Source: Lithodes maja (Eukaryota > Arthropoda > Malacostraca > Decapoda > Lithodidae). From it: a DNA stretch of 64,000 bases. Each line of letters begins with the position of its first letter. Within the stretch, counting starts at the first letter, position 1. The translations under genes were made by a program, and so were the position numbers. Of this stretch, positions 28,928-40,155 are shown piece after piece. The notes beneath the pieces were generated by a model, which was given only the letters and a program-made list of their open reading frames with translations, did not search any database and was not told the origin of the DNA. The stretch spans positions 62,001 to 126,000 of the forward strand of contig JBAKBP010003069.1 of the NCBI GenBank assembly GCA_037953745.1, given 5' to 3'.

Positions 28928-29219
28928 TAGATGAATAGAGGGGGAATTCTTCTGTACCCCTTTAGGGTGGAGGGGGGACATTAACTGGGCGAACTCGCGG
29001 CGGGGCTACTTCTCAAAGCGGGGCGAACTCGCTTCGGGGCGAATTCTCCAGTATTCCTCACAGTGCACACGGTTTATGGTTACGCATATAGTTATTAATG
29101 ATTATATAGGGTGACAGTCTCTTATCTAACTTATACATTTTATTGCACATAATATATAGTTACCCTTGCATAGACTTAATCAGGAGATATTTAACGTTAA
29201 CATAGTTATATCGGCATTA

Positions 29220-29250
<31 letters not shown>

Positions 29251-29256
29251 ACACAC
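29220..29256 (+). repeat. Poly(C)-(CA)n microsatellite
   Basis: C run followed by CA repeats; non-coding. Confidence 0.9.
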
Positions 29257-29539
29257 TCACACACATACAGCTGCTACGTGGAATTGTGATATAATTATGG
29301 TCTCTTCAGGCCTAGCGTGGTTGCTAAATTTCAGTATATCTTAAATAGTTCCTACGCATGTTTTTCTCTTCCAGAAGCCAATAGGTATAAGTCATAACAT
29401 GATTGGTTGTTAAAATATCAGTGGATATACCTTTTTTCATGAGCTACCCTGGCAACCTGTAACGCGCTGAGTTAGTTGCGAAAGATAATAATTGGTAGAC
29501 AGTGCCGTCCCTGTGACTCTCCTGCCAAACCACTATTCC

Positions 29540-29542
<3 letters not shown>

Positions 29543-29600
<58 letters not shown>
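29543..29600 (+). repeat. (GA)n microsatellite
   Basis: Uninterrupted GA repeats. The inverted counterpart in the right arm (about 36280-36307) is shorter. Confidence 0.95.
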
Positions 29601-29605
<5 letters not shown>

Positions 29606-29668
29606 TAGAGCCATAACATATACTGATATGCGCGTGCATGCAGTGAAACATTAGTGTTTATCGAAACA

Positions 29669-29670
<2 letters not shown>

Positions 29671-29724
<54 letters not shown>
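29671..29724 (+). repeat. (GT)n microsatellite
   Basis: Uninterrupted GT repeats, matched by a shorter AC run at 36191-36210 in the right arm. Confidence 0.95.
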
Positions 29725-29729
<5 letters not shown>

Positions 29730-29769
29730 TCATATTAGCAATGTTGATTAAAAAGTTTCCCAGAGGTTA

Positions 29770-31080
29770 GGTTTGCTCAATCGTCTGTTACCCCCTTATC
29801 CCCGCACTGAATCTCTACTCTTCTCCACCATATTGTCTACAATATCTCCACATTGTGAAAACTGCGTGTATATTACTGTTATGCCATTATTATAATCAGT
29901 GTTCTTCACAGCTGCCCCAGCGTATACCTCTCACTCTGCAGAGACAGAGGGCCACCCGTTTCGTAACTCATTCCCACCACTTTTCTGCTCACCGTTCAAA
30001 GCCAACAGTTAACTTAAATTTTCCCGTAATTTTTCAGCTAAACAAGTAAAGTATGGAATTCACTCCGTAAATGTGTCTATCCCTCACCCTATGACTTTGT
30101 TTCAAGCTTTGCGTGTCCTGCAGTTACATTCCAGTGCACCTTGAATATGGTTCTGTACTAAGCATTCTGTTCTGACTGGGGGACGGGGGCCAATAGGACG
30201 TCAAAATGTTTATAAGTAGTTTTGCCTCTTGTCTCTTTCATACACAGAGAAACAATTTATTAGGTAAAGGGAAGTGGAGAACATCAAACCTTTGATTGTC
30301 ATATCGAGGAATTGGGTTGCTTGTAATGGGAATTTGCATTACATAGGTATGGCTCTGCGGGTAATTTTGTTCATATGTTTAGATGAATATATAGAGTATA
30401 CATTACCGAGTACTTATTCTTTTGATTAATAAATACTCTAGCCACAGATATTAGAGTCAAGCTTTCGTTTATAAGTCTCTTCGATGTATTCGTCCATTTA
30501 GTTCGTCTCTCCCTTTCCTTCTCGCTATCTCTCTCTGAACGGTGTAATTATATTTGCATTGCTATCCAAATGTATATGTTAATAACAAACACCTTTATCA
30601 TACATATCAACATTGGGAAATGCAAACCACTAAAACTTCTCTGGGGCTACTTTGAAAGTATATAGCGTTTTCCAATGACATTTTAGTAGGAACTATTTTT
30701 CTTATAAGTTATAACGACTTTGACGTTTGTAGCACTTATTTCCGAGAAAATAATTTATTTGTTTCTATTTAAGTGGGTTACCAGTTCTAAAGTCTGATAT
30801 TTTTGTACTGTATTTTAGTCATATATATTGTTTTTCTTCTCCAAACCCCCTTCTCAAACACAAAGTACACATCTGGAGAATATCATAATTATATCAATAT
30901 ATATTGCACTGCTTTTATTGCTGACTGACCTATTTTCTCTAACAGTGTAGGATTCTTTGGTGTAAGCGACTAGTTATGAAAGCTGTTATTTTGGTATGGG
31001 AATTTCACTAATGACGACTAGATGGATATGGATATGCAATACATTATGTTATTTTAAGTAACAACACAATGCTACACATA
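29770..31080. other. Left-arm-private segment with a LINE 3' fragment
   Basis: Absent from the right arm, where flanks meet within about 150 bp (35960-36120). At 29870-30150 the plus strand reads, with breaks, as the C-terminal tail of a jockey-like LINE (SQLPQRIPLTLQ, then RATRFVTHSHHF, then a WNSL-like block). The rest is AT-rich with nothing recognisable. Confidence 0.5.
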
Positions 31081-31562
31081 ATGCTGTATTTGAAGACAAA
31101 GGCATGAGACAGAGAGGTATGAGGAGCCCCAAAACAAATGCCGCAAATCGACAATACGGGCCAGCCCGGGACCTCAACCAAAATTAAGAGACCAACATTA
31201 ACCCAAAGAAGAGCAAATGAACATCAGCTAAGGAAAAGACTAATCTATAATGTTGATAGATATAGATAGATAGATAAATAGATAGTGTGAGTGAATGAGT
31301 GAGAAAGAGCTGTCTTACTAAATAGATAGTGAATCTAGCAATACCTACACATTGGTTTGCAAACAATAATTACACATAAACAAATATTTCTTAAAGGCAG
31401 ATTTCACTAGCAAAAACTATTTACATCTTAATTAATATCAAGAGATAAAACAGTAACCATAAACCTGTTGAAATAATTCACGTAACCCCCCTCCCCCACC
31501 CCTACATACTTCCAACTTTCACTACACAATAACCCCCCCCCCCCCTCCCTTCTCCGAGTAGC

Positions 31563-31900
31563 CCAACCCTCTCCTTCCCAGCAAATCTAATGACGCCATC
31601 TATGGGACATAATATGCAACAGATTCAGGGGGGGGGGGGGGGAGAGGAGTGAGCGATCTTAGTAATACCAGAGCGAAAGACCCAGCGAAATTACCATTAG
31701 GTGGCCCAGTCAGAAAGGTGACCGACTGTACATGGGGCAACGTACAGTAGGTCACCTTTCCAACTGGGCCACCTAATGGTAATTTCGCTGGGATATTTCG
31801 CTCTGATGTTAGTAAGATCGCTCACTCTCCCCACCATGAATCTGTTGCATATTATGTCCCATAGATGGCGTGGTTACATTTTCTGGGAAGGGAGGTTGGG
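31563..31900. repeat. Foldback repeat, ~165-bp arms
   Basis: The arms pair around a short loop at about 31731 (GACTGTAC / GTACAGTA). Shared blocks are GGTCACCTTTCC, the ACTGGGCCACC word, TTTCGCTGGG, GCATATTATGTCCCATAGATG and CCTTCCCAG. A half copy is at 12085-12260. Likely a non-autonomous foldback or MITE-like element at the centre of the giant palindrome. Confidence 0.85.
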
Positions 31901-31904
31901 GATA

Positions 31905-32095
31905 CAGGGAGTAAGGAGGTACAAAGGAGTACAAAGGAGTACAAAGGAAATCAAGCAACAACAGATCCAGTGACCCTTCTAGGTTGCTTGTCCTCCAAAA
32001 CACTGAGGATCAAGTGTCCAAACAGTGGTTTAGAGTGGGTAAGGGAACATTGGAAAGGGAATTACTGCCCTGGAACTAATGTCCGTGGCAGGATT
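31905..32095 (+). repeat. Dispersed repeat, unoccupied at the Gmr1-like insertion site
   Basis: Contains GTACAAAGGA tandem units, then CAAG at 31952-31955, the exact complement of the CTTG duplicated by the retrotransposon at 13.35/22.91 kb. The CR1 LINE interrupts its other end at about 32095 (GGCAGG). Confidence 0.85.
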
Positions 32096-32149
32096 AGGAA
32101 GTTAGTAGGGGACAGATGGGTTAGTAACTGAGGGGGGGATAAAATTAAG

Positions 32150-35029
32150 TTATTCATTTACAAACGCAGTCAGTCGCGGGTTTGATGCGAGATATTTGTC
32201 TAGGCGGAGTTTAAATGAATCAACGGTGATGCAGTCTATAACGTTTCGGGGAAGCCCATTCCACAAGTTGACAACTCGATTGAAGAAGAAATGCTTAGAT
32301 TCGTGCGAGTTAAAAGATTTACCAATAATTTTGCAACCGTTTCCCCGCGTGTAATTAGATTGGTCGATAGTGAAGTACTTACTACAGTTCATATTGTCGA
32401 TGCCTTTGATGATTTTGAACACTTGAATTAAGTCGCCTCTTAATCTGCGCTGGGTTAAAGGAAATAGATTTAATTCTCTAAGACGCTCTTCGTATGGTTT
32501 GTTCTTTAGGCTAGGTATCATTTTGGTAACTCTACGTTGAACTCGTTCTAGCTTGTTTATATCTTTTTGGTAATAAGGGCACCAGGATTGAACGCAGTAT
32601 TCCAGAAGAGGGCGGACTAAGGAATTGTAAAGGGTTAGGATAACTTCTTTGGATTTATGCTCAAATGACCTGCCTATAAAGCCAATTATTTTGTTTGCCT
32701 TCTTAACAACTTCTGAACATTGTTGACTCGGTTTTAGGTTACTCGATATTGTTACTCCCAGATCGGTTTCTCTGTTTACATTCTTAAGCTGAGTGCCATT
32801 CATCGAATAGTTTGCTTTCTTATTTAGGTATCCGATATGTAGTACTTTACATTTATCCGCATTGAAACTCATTTGCCAAATTTGGGCCCAACATGACAAT
32901 TTATCTAGATTGTGTTGCATATCGTCAACTTGTTCTTTTGAGAGTACGCTATTTGCAATTTTTGTATCGTCAGCAAATTTTGAGATTGTACAGGTGAGAC
33001 CCTCATCTATGTCGTTGATGTAAATTAGAAAGAGAATTGGTCCTAGTACCGATCCCTGGGGTACCCCGCTACTTACATTGGTCCATTTTGATGCCTTACC
33101 GTTTATGACTACTCTTTGCTTTCTGTCGCTGAGCCAATTTTCTATCCATTTCAACACACGGTCTTGTATTCCATGCGCTTTTAGTTTTAGCAGTAAACGT
33201 TTGTGGGGAACTTTGTCAAAGGCCTTTTGAAAATCAAGGTATATAATATCTACAGCTTTACTCTCATCGTAGAGGTTGAGGATATCGTGGAAGAAGTCTA
33301 AGAGGTTTGTTAAACAGGAACGTTTTTTACGAAAGCCGTGTTGAGTATCTTTAAGTATGTTATTTTCCTCTAAGTGATTTACGAGTCTGTCTCTTATGAC
33401 CGTTTCTAGCATTTTACATACAACTGAGGTTAAGCTAATTGGACGATAGTTACTGGATAGGGATTTGCTGCCTTTTTTGAATATCGGTGTTACGTTGGCT
33501 AGCTTCCACTGATCGGGCATAGTTCCAGACTGCAAGGATTTATTGAATAGTAATGTCAGTGGTTTAGAGAGCTCATCCTTAGCTTCCTTTAGAACTCTAG
33601 GCGAGATTGTATCAGGTCCAGGCGTTTTATTTACCTTGAGTTTATCTAAACAATTCAATACTTCTCTCTCTGTAACGCTGATATTGCTTAAAACATCTGA
33701 ATTATCAATCTGAATCGGCGATGGTGTAGGGATATCACTGAGGTCTTCTGTTGTAAAAACTGATGCAAAGAAGGTATTGAGGGCATTACTCATTTGTTCT
33801 TCGTCTTTGGTGTATTCTCCATTTTCATCGACTAACGGTCCAACAGTTGAAGTAACTACTTTTTTCTTTCTGATATAACTATAGAATTCTTTCGGGTTTG
33901 TTTTACTTTGATTCGCAATATGTAACTCTAAGGTCTTTTTACTTTGCTTAATTAACTTTTTGGCTTTGCGTCGTAGCTCTACAAATTTCAGCCGTTCTTC
34001 GTCATTTTGTGAGGATTTTAATCTATCATTAGCAAATTTTTTAGCAAGCAGGCAGTTTGAAATATCTTTATTCCACCATTTGGGCTTATTATTATGGCCT
34101 GGACGCCGAGTTTTCGATGGTATGCAGTCTTGCACTGCTTTTAGGTAAGTGGCTTCGAATAACTTCCAAGATGTATTTATGTCGTTATTGTGAATTAAAA
34201 AGCTCCAGTCAGTTTCTTTAAACATAGCTCTAAGTTTAGAAAAGTTTGCTTTCTTGAAATTAGGGACTTTTTCGATGCTACTATTTGGTTCGTTACTAGT
34301 AAAGTTTAAAGTGAAAGTTATCGTATGATGGTCGCTGTTACTGAATTCATCACCAACATTCAAATTCTCTATTAATTCTTCTTTTGTTGCAAGTACAATG
34401 TCAAGAACGTTATTACCACGGGTCGGCGTTCCAACAAATTGATAAAGCGAACTCTCTTGCAAGTTCGTATACAAGTCATGTCCGGAGTGTGAAGTAAGAG
34501 TATCGCCCCACTTGGTCACAGGTAAATTAAAGTCACCAAAAATTACGGTATCTTGTGAGTTACTTACATCTGCAATTTGTTCGTAAATTTCTCGGTCAGT
34601 TTGCACTGATTGAGCTGGAGGTCTGTATATTAATGCAAGTATTATTTTGGTACCTTTATTATTCTTTATTAGCACAAAAGATGCGTCGACGTTCACAATT
34701 TGAGGTTTTGACAAGAGGGTAGGGTTAAGACTTTCTTTGATATAAAGTAAAACGCCACCTCCATTTCGATTTATTCGGCTTTTCTCAAACATTACATAAC
34801 CGGGAAGTGAATACTCTGCTAAAAAGTCTCTATCTTCTGTATTGAGCCAAGATTCTGTTATACCAATCACATCATAATTTTCTGTAAACACTAGCTCCTC
34901 TAAATCTGAAAATTTATTGCGTATGCTACGAGCGTTTGCATAGAAAACCTTTAAATTTGTTATTTTAGAACTCACGGAACGCGCTTTAATAATATTTTTG
35001 GTTCTTGTCGGATCTACATTTATGTTCAT
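32150..35029 (-). CDS. CR1-like ORF2: endonuclease-reverse transcriptase
   Basis: A 959-codon frame from ATG 35029 with no damage. Residues about 25-235 form an APE-type endonuclease (FYANARSIRNKF, ITESWL, the IFGDFNLP catalytic Asp/Asn and SDHHTI). A basic linker follows (KPKWWN). RT spans about 480-760: VTPIFKKGS, NYRPISLTS, IYLDFQKAFDKVPH (motif A), GVPQGSVLGPILF (motif B) and FADD at 685-688. The C-terminal part (RPLLEYCVQSWCP, VNLWNGLP) is typical of CR1/L2-type elements. It nicks DNA and reverse-transcribes LINE RNA. The intact frame implies a fairly young copy. A 60-bp piece of a sister copy was captured at 28756. Confidence 0.93.
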   Translation of the reverse strand: MNINVDPTRTKNIIKARSVSSKITNLKVFYANARSIRNKFSDLEELVFTENYDVIGITESWLNTEDRDFLAEYSLPGYVMFEKSRINRNGGGVLLYIKESLNPTLLSKPQIVNVDASFVLIKNNKGTKIILALIYRPPAQSVQTDREIYEQIADVSNSQDTVIFGDFNLPVTKWGDTLTSHSGHDLYTNLQESSLYQFVGTPTRGNNVLDIVLATKEELIENLNVGDEFSNSDHHTITFTLNFTSNEPNSSIEKVPNFKKANFSKLRAMFKETDWSFLIHNNDINTSWKLFEATYLKAVQDCIPSKTRRPGHNNKPKWWNKDISNCLLAKKFANDRLKSSQNDEERLKFVELRRKAKKLIKQSKKTLELHIANQSKTNPKEFYSYIRKKKVVTSTVGPLVDENGEYTKDEEQMSNALNTFFASVFTTEDLSDIPTPSPIQIDNSDVLSNISVTEREVLNCLDKLKVNKTPGPDTISPRVLKEAKDELSKPLTLLFNKSLQSGTMPDQWKLANVTPIFKKGSKSLSSNYRPISLTSVVCKMLETVIRDRLVNHLEENNILKDTQHGFRKKRSCLTNLLDFFHDILNLYDESKAVDIIYLDFQKAFDKVPHKRLLLKLKAHGIQDRVLKWIENWLSDRKQRVVINGKASKWTNVSSGVPQGSVLGPILFLIYINDIDEGLTCTISKFADDTKIANSVLSKEQVDDMQHNLDKLSCWAQIWQMSFNADKCKVLHIGYLNKKANYSMNGTQLKNVNRETDLGVTISSNLKPSQQCSEVVKKANKIIGFIGRSFEHKSKEVILTLYNSLVRPLLEYCVQSWCPYYQKDINKLERVQRRVTKMIPSLKNKPYEERLRELNLFPLTQRRLRGDLIQVFKIIKGIDNMNCSKYFTIDQSNYTRGNGCKIIGKSFNSHESKHFFFNRVVNLWNGLPRNVIDCITVDSFKLRLDKYLASNPRLTAFVNE

Positions 35030-35112
35030 GGCTGTCCTCGGTCCTCGCTGTCTCCGGTCCTTATCGCTGGTGGTCCTCGGTTGCCTCTGTGTTTTTCTTG
35101 GCGTTGGATGAT

Positions 35113-35478
35113 TTATGTCACTGCTGCTTCTTCTCGGATGGCGTTTTTTGATCCATGGCTGCGGACTGCTTCGTGTAGGAGACGACCCATGCGTGCTGAA
35201 CCCACAGGGTTTAGATGAGTGCCATCCTTGCGGAACAGAGTAGGCTGGTTGTAGAAGTTGTCCCAGAGGTTGATGAATTCAACTTCTTCCCTCAGACACA
35301 AATGTTTTAGTCGGCTATTTGTGCTGAAGGCCTTGTCGTAGAATTTGTCAGGTGCGTCGATCTTGGGGAGAATGCCTGAGATGATGATATTCCTTGACTT
35401 GTTTTTGTAGTGCTGGATCATCTTGCGATATTTCTCCATCAACTCTTCGGATCTGGTGCGCATGACGTCATTTGAACC
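35113..35478 (-). pseudogene. CR1-like ORF1, C-terminal SGNH esterase fragment
   Basis: The frame encodes the last ~120 residues of an SGNH/GDSL hydrolase-like ORF1 protein: GSNDV (block III; codons just upstream of the ATG at 35463), then IIISGILPKID, and the catalytic Asp-His block DGTHLNPVG. Esterase-type ORF1 proteins are known in CR1 elements, where they are thought to act with the RNA at membranes or in RNP assembly. The N-terminal half, including the catalytic Ser block, is missing because the insertion is 5' truncated. Confidence 0.8.
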
Positions 35479-36274
35479 AGGTGTGGGGGGTGTGGGGGGG
35501 TATCATGTAGGAAAGGTTACGTGAATTATTTCACCAGGCTTATGGTGACAGTTTTATTGCACGATATTAATTATGATGTATTTTATATATTTTTTTTAAA
35601 TCTACCTTTAAGAAATATTAGTTTATGTTTTATTATTGTTTGCAAGCCAATTTGTAGGGATTGCTAGATTCACTGTCTATTTAGCAAGACAGCTCTCTCT
35701 CTCACTCATTCACTCACATTATCTATCTATCTATCTACCTATGTATCTACCTGTCTATCAATATATATCCACATTATAGATTAGTCTTTTCCTTAGATGA
35801 TGTGCATTTGCTCTTCTTGGAGTTAATGTTGGTCTCTTAATTTTGGTTGAGGTTCCGGGCTGGCCTGTATTATCGATTTGCATATATGTTTTATTTTTTT
35901 ATTTTTTTTTTTTTGGGGGGGGGGGGGGGCTCCTCATACCTCTCTGTCTCATACCTATAACACCTATGTCTATCCTTAACATTACACTTTCTTCACATTA
36001 CATCTAACCCAGTACCATGAACAAATTAGCGGTATCACATTTTCATGAATTTAGGAGGATCATGGAATATTTATTAATTTTTCCTTCTCTCCCTTCTATT
36101 CTAAAAAACGAATAGTATGGTTTCCCATATTACAATAATTATTACTCTGGGAAACTTTTTAATCATGGATGCTAATATGGTCTTTCAAAGACACACACAC
36201 ACACACACTTGTATTTCGATAAACACTAAGGTTGCATTGTATGCTCGCGCATATCAGTATATGTTATGGCTATA

Positions 36275-36309
<35 letters not shown>

Positions 36310-37639
36310 GTAGGAATATTGGTTTGGCAGGAGTCACAGGGACAGCACTTTCTACCAATTATTATCTTTGGCAACAAACTTGGCACGTTACAGGTGAAAA
36401 AGATATATCCAACCAGTCATGTAATGACTTATACCTATTGGCATCAGGAAGAGAAAAACATGCGTAGGAACTATTTAACATATACTGAATTTTTGCAACC
36501 ACGCTAGGCCTGAGAAGAGACCACAATTATATCACAACTCGGTATAAAGGGGATGGCCGCAACCTGATCCACGTGGCAGCTGCATATGTTTGTGTGGTTT
36601 AAATGCTGATATAAATAAGTAAATGATTATATGTATGCAAGGGTAATTATATATTATGTGCAGTAAAATGTATAAGTTTAATAAGAGACTGTCACCCTAT
36701 ATAATTATAAATAACTATATGCGTATTCATAAGCCGAGTGCACTGTGAGTGATGGCAGATACTATCTGGAGGACCATTAGTTTGTAAAACCCTGTTGGGT
36801 ATTGTTAATGGTGTCCTCTATGTGGGCTGCTGGATCACTATACTCTGTTTCAGCGACCACGTTGATATCAATAATTCTAGCTGATTGCCCCATGCGACCG
36901 TGTTCAATGTCTCGTCTTTTAGTAATTATTAATGTTTAAAAGTTTATATAATCACTGTCGCACAAGTCAATCAGCTGGAACTATTGACATCTACGTGGTC
37001 GCTGAAATAATATAGTCATTAGTATATAACAGACAGCACCACTGGTCATGCTAATCCTACCACAGAAAGTGTAACAGGCAGTCAGACAGTCAGTAGCCAA
37101 CCCTTCATTCCCGTTAAATAGGTAGAGAGGATTAGCAAGGGACATTAGAAAGGGAACAATGATAACAGGGAGAGAATGAATTATATTAAACGCCTGCCAG
37201 AAGCAAGCACTCTAACATTCGGAATAATGCTCAGCATCCATTCACCAGGCCTCCATATCATTGGCTTCACCTCTGATGATATACACTTCCACAACAAAGT
37301 CTCTTCACAACATCGGGGATGACGACCTTTCAGGTTTGTCAATTAAAAGGTTACAAATACCTTCATATGTTCTTCCAAACAAACTTCCTCCATTCATTCC
37401 TGTAACAACAATCGAATATCAAATCTGTGTTATTATCTTATGCATCGACCATGAACCTCCCGACCGTGGTTAACCCTTATTGTTTTGGCTACAATCATAC
37501 ATTGTATTGAGGCTAGTGCTAGATAATTTCATTCAGCACTGGAGCTGCATCAGTCGAGTGGCAAGCACGCTCACGTGTGAATCTGCTTGTCCTGGGTTCG
37601 ATCCCAGCCAATGCGGACATATTTAGTAGGGGTGAAATT

Positions 37640-38365
37640 CAGATGTCTGAAGCAACTGCCAGCAGCACCTTGTCTGTATCCTCCTACTTTCTCTATACTA
37701 GTTTCAAAGCTAAAGGCGGATGTTGTGCATACATGCACAACAAACTCACTTGCTCTCGTGTTCCCGATTTTGACTCCTCTGAATTCTCAACTTTATGGCT
37801 CAAACTTTCCTGTCATTCTCATATTAATATTTATGTGCTGTCCATCTTTCCCATAACTCTACCGACTTTCCGAAATTCTTTTATTATCTAAACTCTAAAA
37901 TGGAACACATTCTATCCATTTCTCCTTTCTCTGAAATCTCCATCTTAGGAGATTTTAAATGTCACCACTGCCAATGGCTCTCCTCTCATTCTACTGACCA
38001 ACCAGGTGAACAAGCTTACGTCTTTTCTATCCTAAATGATCTAGAGCAGTTGGTTCAATAACCTACCTGTATCCCGGATCGCCTCGGAGATCGGCCCAAC
38101 ATTCTTGACTTGTTTCTAATTTCTAACCCTTCTTTTTATACTGTCGATCTTTTCTCTCCTTCGGGCTCCTCTGGCCATAAACTTATCTCTAGTTACCTGT
38201 CCTATCTCTCCAGTACGGCCACCTGATCCTCCTAGCCGGCGGCGCTTGTGGCACTTTGGCGCTGCCGACCGGGAGGCTCTCCGGCAGTACTTCTTTGATT
38301 TCCCATGGAATGTTGTTTGCTTCCGTGGCCGGGGACCCTCGGAAAGTGCTGAGCGCATTACCAAG
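37640..38365 (+). pseudogene. Jockey/I-like LINE pol fragment, endonuclease part (right arm)
   Basis: Plus-strand equivalent of the left-arm LINE: VSSYFLYTSFKAKGGCC, a GDF-like motif near 37950, then the SGHKL block near 38175 where the left arm has SDHKL. Multiple stops and frameshifts. Interrupted at 38366. Confidence 0.75.
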
Positions 38366-38860
38366 GTAATGCGGGAATTATTATTATTATTTGTTTTCAA
38401 CTACTCCCTCTCGGGCATAGGCTGATAGCCTTTACACTACACCGCTGAATACGGTGAGGCCCGTGAGGTCTTGCTCCAGTCTAGGGAGTGAGACATGCGA
38501 AGCTTCACGGCACGAAGGAACTCCATCTCTGAAGCTGCTCCACTTATGTGCTTCACAGTCTCATCCCCCAGGCTCGGACCCTCACTCTCAGAACGCCACC
38601 TATTGAGCAATTAACTCACTAGGCATTGCCCCCCTGTAGCATATTTTTTTTAATATGGGAATATTCATACAATGCTATTATAATCAGGGAACAATGAGGG
38701 TATTTATTTGGCATTTAGGTGTGCTGTGGTAATGCACTGATACTAGGTACAGCACAAATTCCATCCCAATAATATCTTCCCATTGACATATTGGGATTCA
38801 AACCCGGGTCCATTGGATTACCAGTCCAGTGGCAAGACCACTCAGCCATACCATGTAGGC
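38366..38860 (-). mobile_element. Right-arm-private insertion with tRNA-like SINE
   Basis: Interrupts the LINE between GGTAATGCGG and TAGGCATACATTC; the left arm is continuous there. The right portion (38640-38860) on the minus strand has GGTATGGCTGAGTGG (A-box-like) and ACCCGGGTTTGAATCCC (B box), hence tRNA-derived. The left portion (38380-38640) is of unknown type and starts with an (ATT)n-like run. Confidence 0.6.
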
Positions 38861-39595
38861 ATACATTCAATTTTGTTTTCTCTCACGCTAATACAACAAT
38901 ATCTTGGTTTACTCACGCCTGTTCTACTGCTGTCCTTTATAAGGAGGTAGCATTCAAACGGTACCGACGCCTTCAAACTCAGGATTCTTATTCTTCCTAT
39001 GTTTCTGCCTGGAATCAAGCCAAATCTGTTCTTCGACTTGCCAAACACTCTTTCATCAATACTAAATGCACTGAACTATCCAACTCTAGTCTTCCCAAGC
39101 TTTCTGGCATCTAGCCAAACAACTCACTTCTTCCTCTGACAAAGCTGAACTCTTCTCTCAAACTTTTGCTAAAAACTCCACCTTGTATGATTCCAGTGCT
39201 ATTCCTCCCTCTCCACCCCCTCTCTCCTACTTATGCCTAATATACTAATCTCTTCTAAAGATATACTTTCTACCCTCTCTGGGCTTAATACTAAGAAGGC
39301 AAACAGTCTGGATGATGTTTCTCCTGTTGTACTAAAAACTGTTCTTCTATGCGTACTCCTTGCCTAGGCAAACTCTTTTGTCTTTATCTCTCCTCTGATG
39401 TCTTCCCTTCTTGCTGGAAGTTCACTCTCATTCAACCTGTCCCAAAGAAGGGTGACCACTCTCAACCCTCCAACTATCGTTCAATTGCTCTCATCTCTTG
39501 TATCTCTAAAGTTTTTGAAACTATTCTTAATTCCAAATTTCTTAAGCATTTCTCTTCTCATTATCTACTCTCAGATCGCCAGTATGGCTTCCTTA
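38861..39595 (+). pseudogene. Jockey/I-like LINE pol fragment, RT N-terminal part (right arm)
   Basis: Reads AFKRYRRLQTQDSYSSY, then FTLIQPVPKKGDHSQPSNYR, ALISCISKVFETIL and DRQYGFLN, broken by frameshifts. It stops at a TTAA where a piggyBac-like element inserted, and continues at 40748 (RSTGDLFSYL, VVDISK). Confidence 0.78.
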
Positions 39596-40155
39596 ACCCG
39601 GGAATGGCGAGGGGGGGGTAATGAACTAGCTCCCCATGGGCGAGCATATGGGCTCCATTCAGGCCTGTAATCGTCATTTTACGATAAATATTGTTTTTAC
39701 CTATTCATATGAGCCTATTTTACCTTCACTATGAAGATAGTAACCTGTAACAACAATAAAACAAGTGAAAATATAATTTTTCTGGTCAAAATAGCGAATA
39801 TAGATGGACCAGCCCATTCATGAATTTTGGAAAAAATTGAGGCAACCCCTCCCTCCATGAGGCCTCAAGCCACACTGAGCCTACTCATACACACACTCGC
39901 TTGTGTAACACACCTGCTAGGCACATAAGCACATCCCCCACACAGTTTGCTAATGTTAGCACAAAAATGTACCAACAAATTAGGGAATAACAGGGAAAAT
40001 AGGTGATAATTGAAGGGGGAGGGGATGTGGAGGAGTTATATGAGGTATAGGGAAAAAAATAAATAAATAAATAAAAATAAATAGTGCTGTTTAAATGGTA
40101 TTTTTAGGCCTCCCTCTTAAGAGCTTTGCCGCCGTCACCCAGTAAAACCTCTTAA
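39596..40155. mobile_element. Non-autonomous piggyBac-like element, right arm copy A
   Basis: Inverted match of 25098-25740, flanked by TTAA with CCCGGGAATGGCGAG at one end. Shared with the left arm, so it inserted before the palindrome formed. Confidence 0.65.

Larger units (their letters stand above)
28621..29056. mobile_element. 436-bp TIR element with 9-bp target duplication carrying TTAGG repeats
   Basis: Flanked by CTCACAGTG on both sides (28612-28620 and 29057-29065); the right palindrome arm (about 36745-36760) has one copy and no insertion. Ends are inverted: GTTACAGGAGAATTCGCC and, on the other strand, GAATACTGGAGAATTCGCC. The 9-bp duplication suggests a Mutator-like element. Inside are a 60-bp piece matching CR1 ORF2 and a TTAGG array. 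It encodes nothing. Confidence 0.82.
24345..31485 (+). repeat. Left arm of a giant imperfect palindrome
   Basis: Matched in inverted order by 35512-41325. Paired landmarks include 24460-24590 with 40995-41145, the LINE RT at 25745-25990 with 39345-39595, 28040-28610 with 36755-37330, and 31100-31480 with 35515-35950. Some stretches are near identical, others more diverged. Insertions private to this arm: SINE 24830-25078, repeat 27497-27955, TIR element 28621-29056 and about 1.3 kb at 29770-31080. Confidence 0.88.
32096..35478 (-). mobile_element. CR1-like LINE, 5' truncated in ORF1, ORF2 intact
   Basis: Minus-strand element with a partial ORF1, a short spacer and a full ORF2. The 3' end is at about 32096, where a dispersed repeat resumes. 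The 5' end stops inside ORF1 at the GSND motif codons (about 35478), the usual 5' truncation of target-primed reverse transcription. It sits in the loop between the palindrome arms. Confidence 0.88.
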
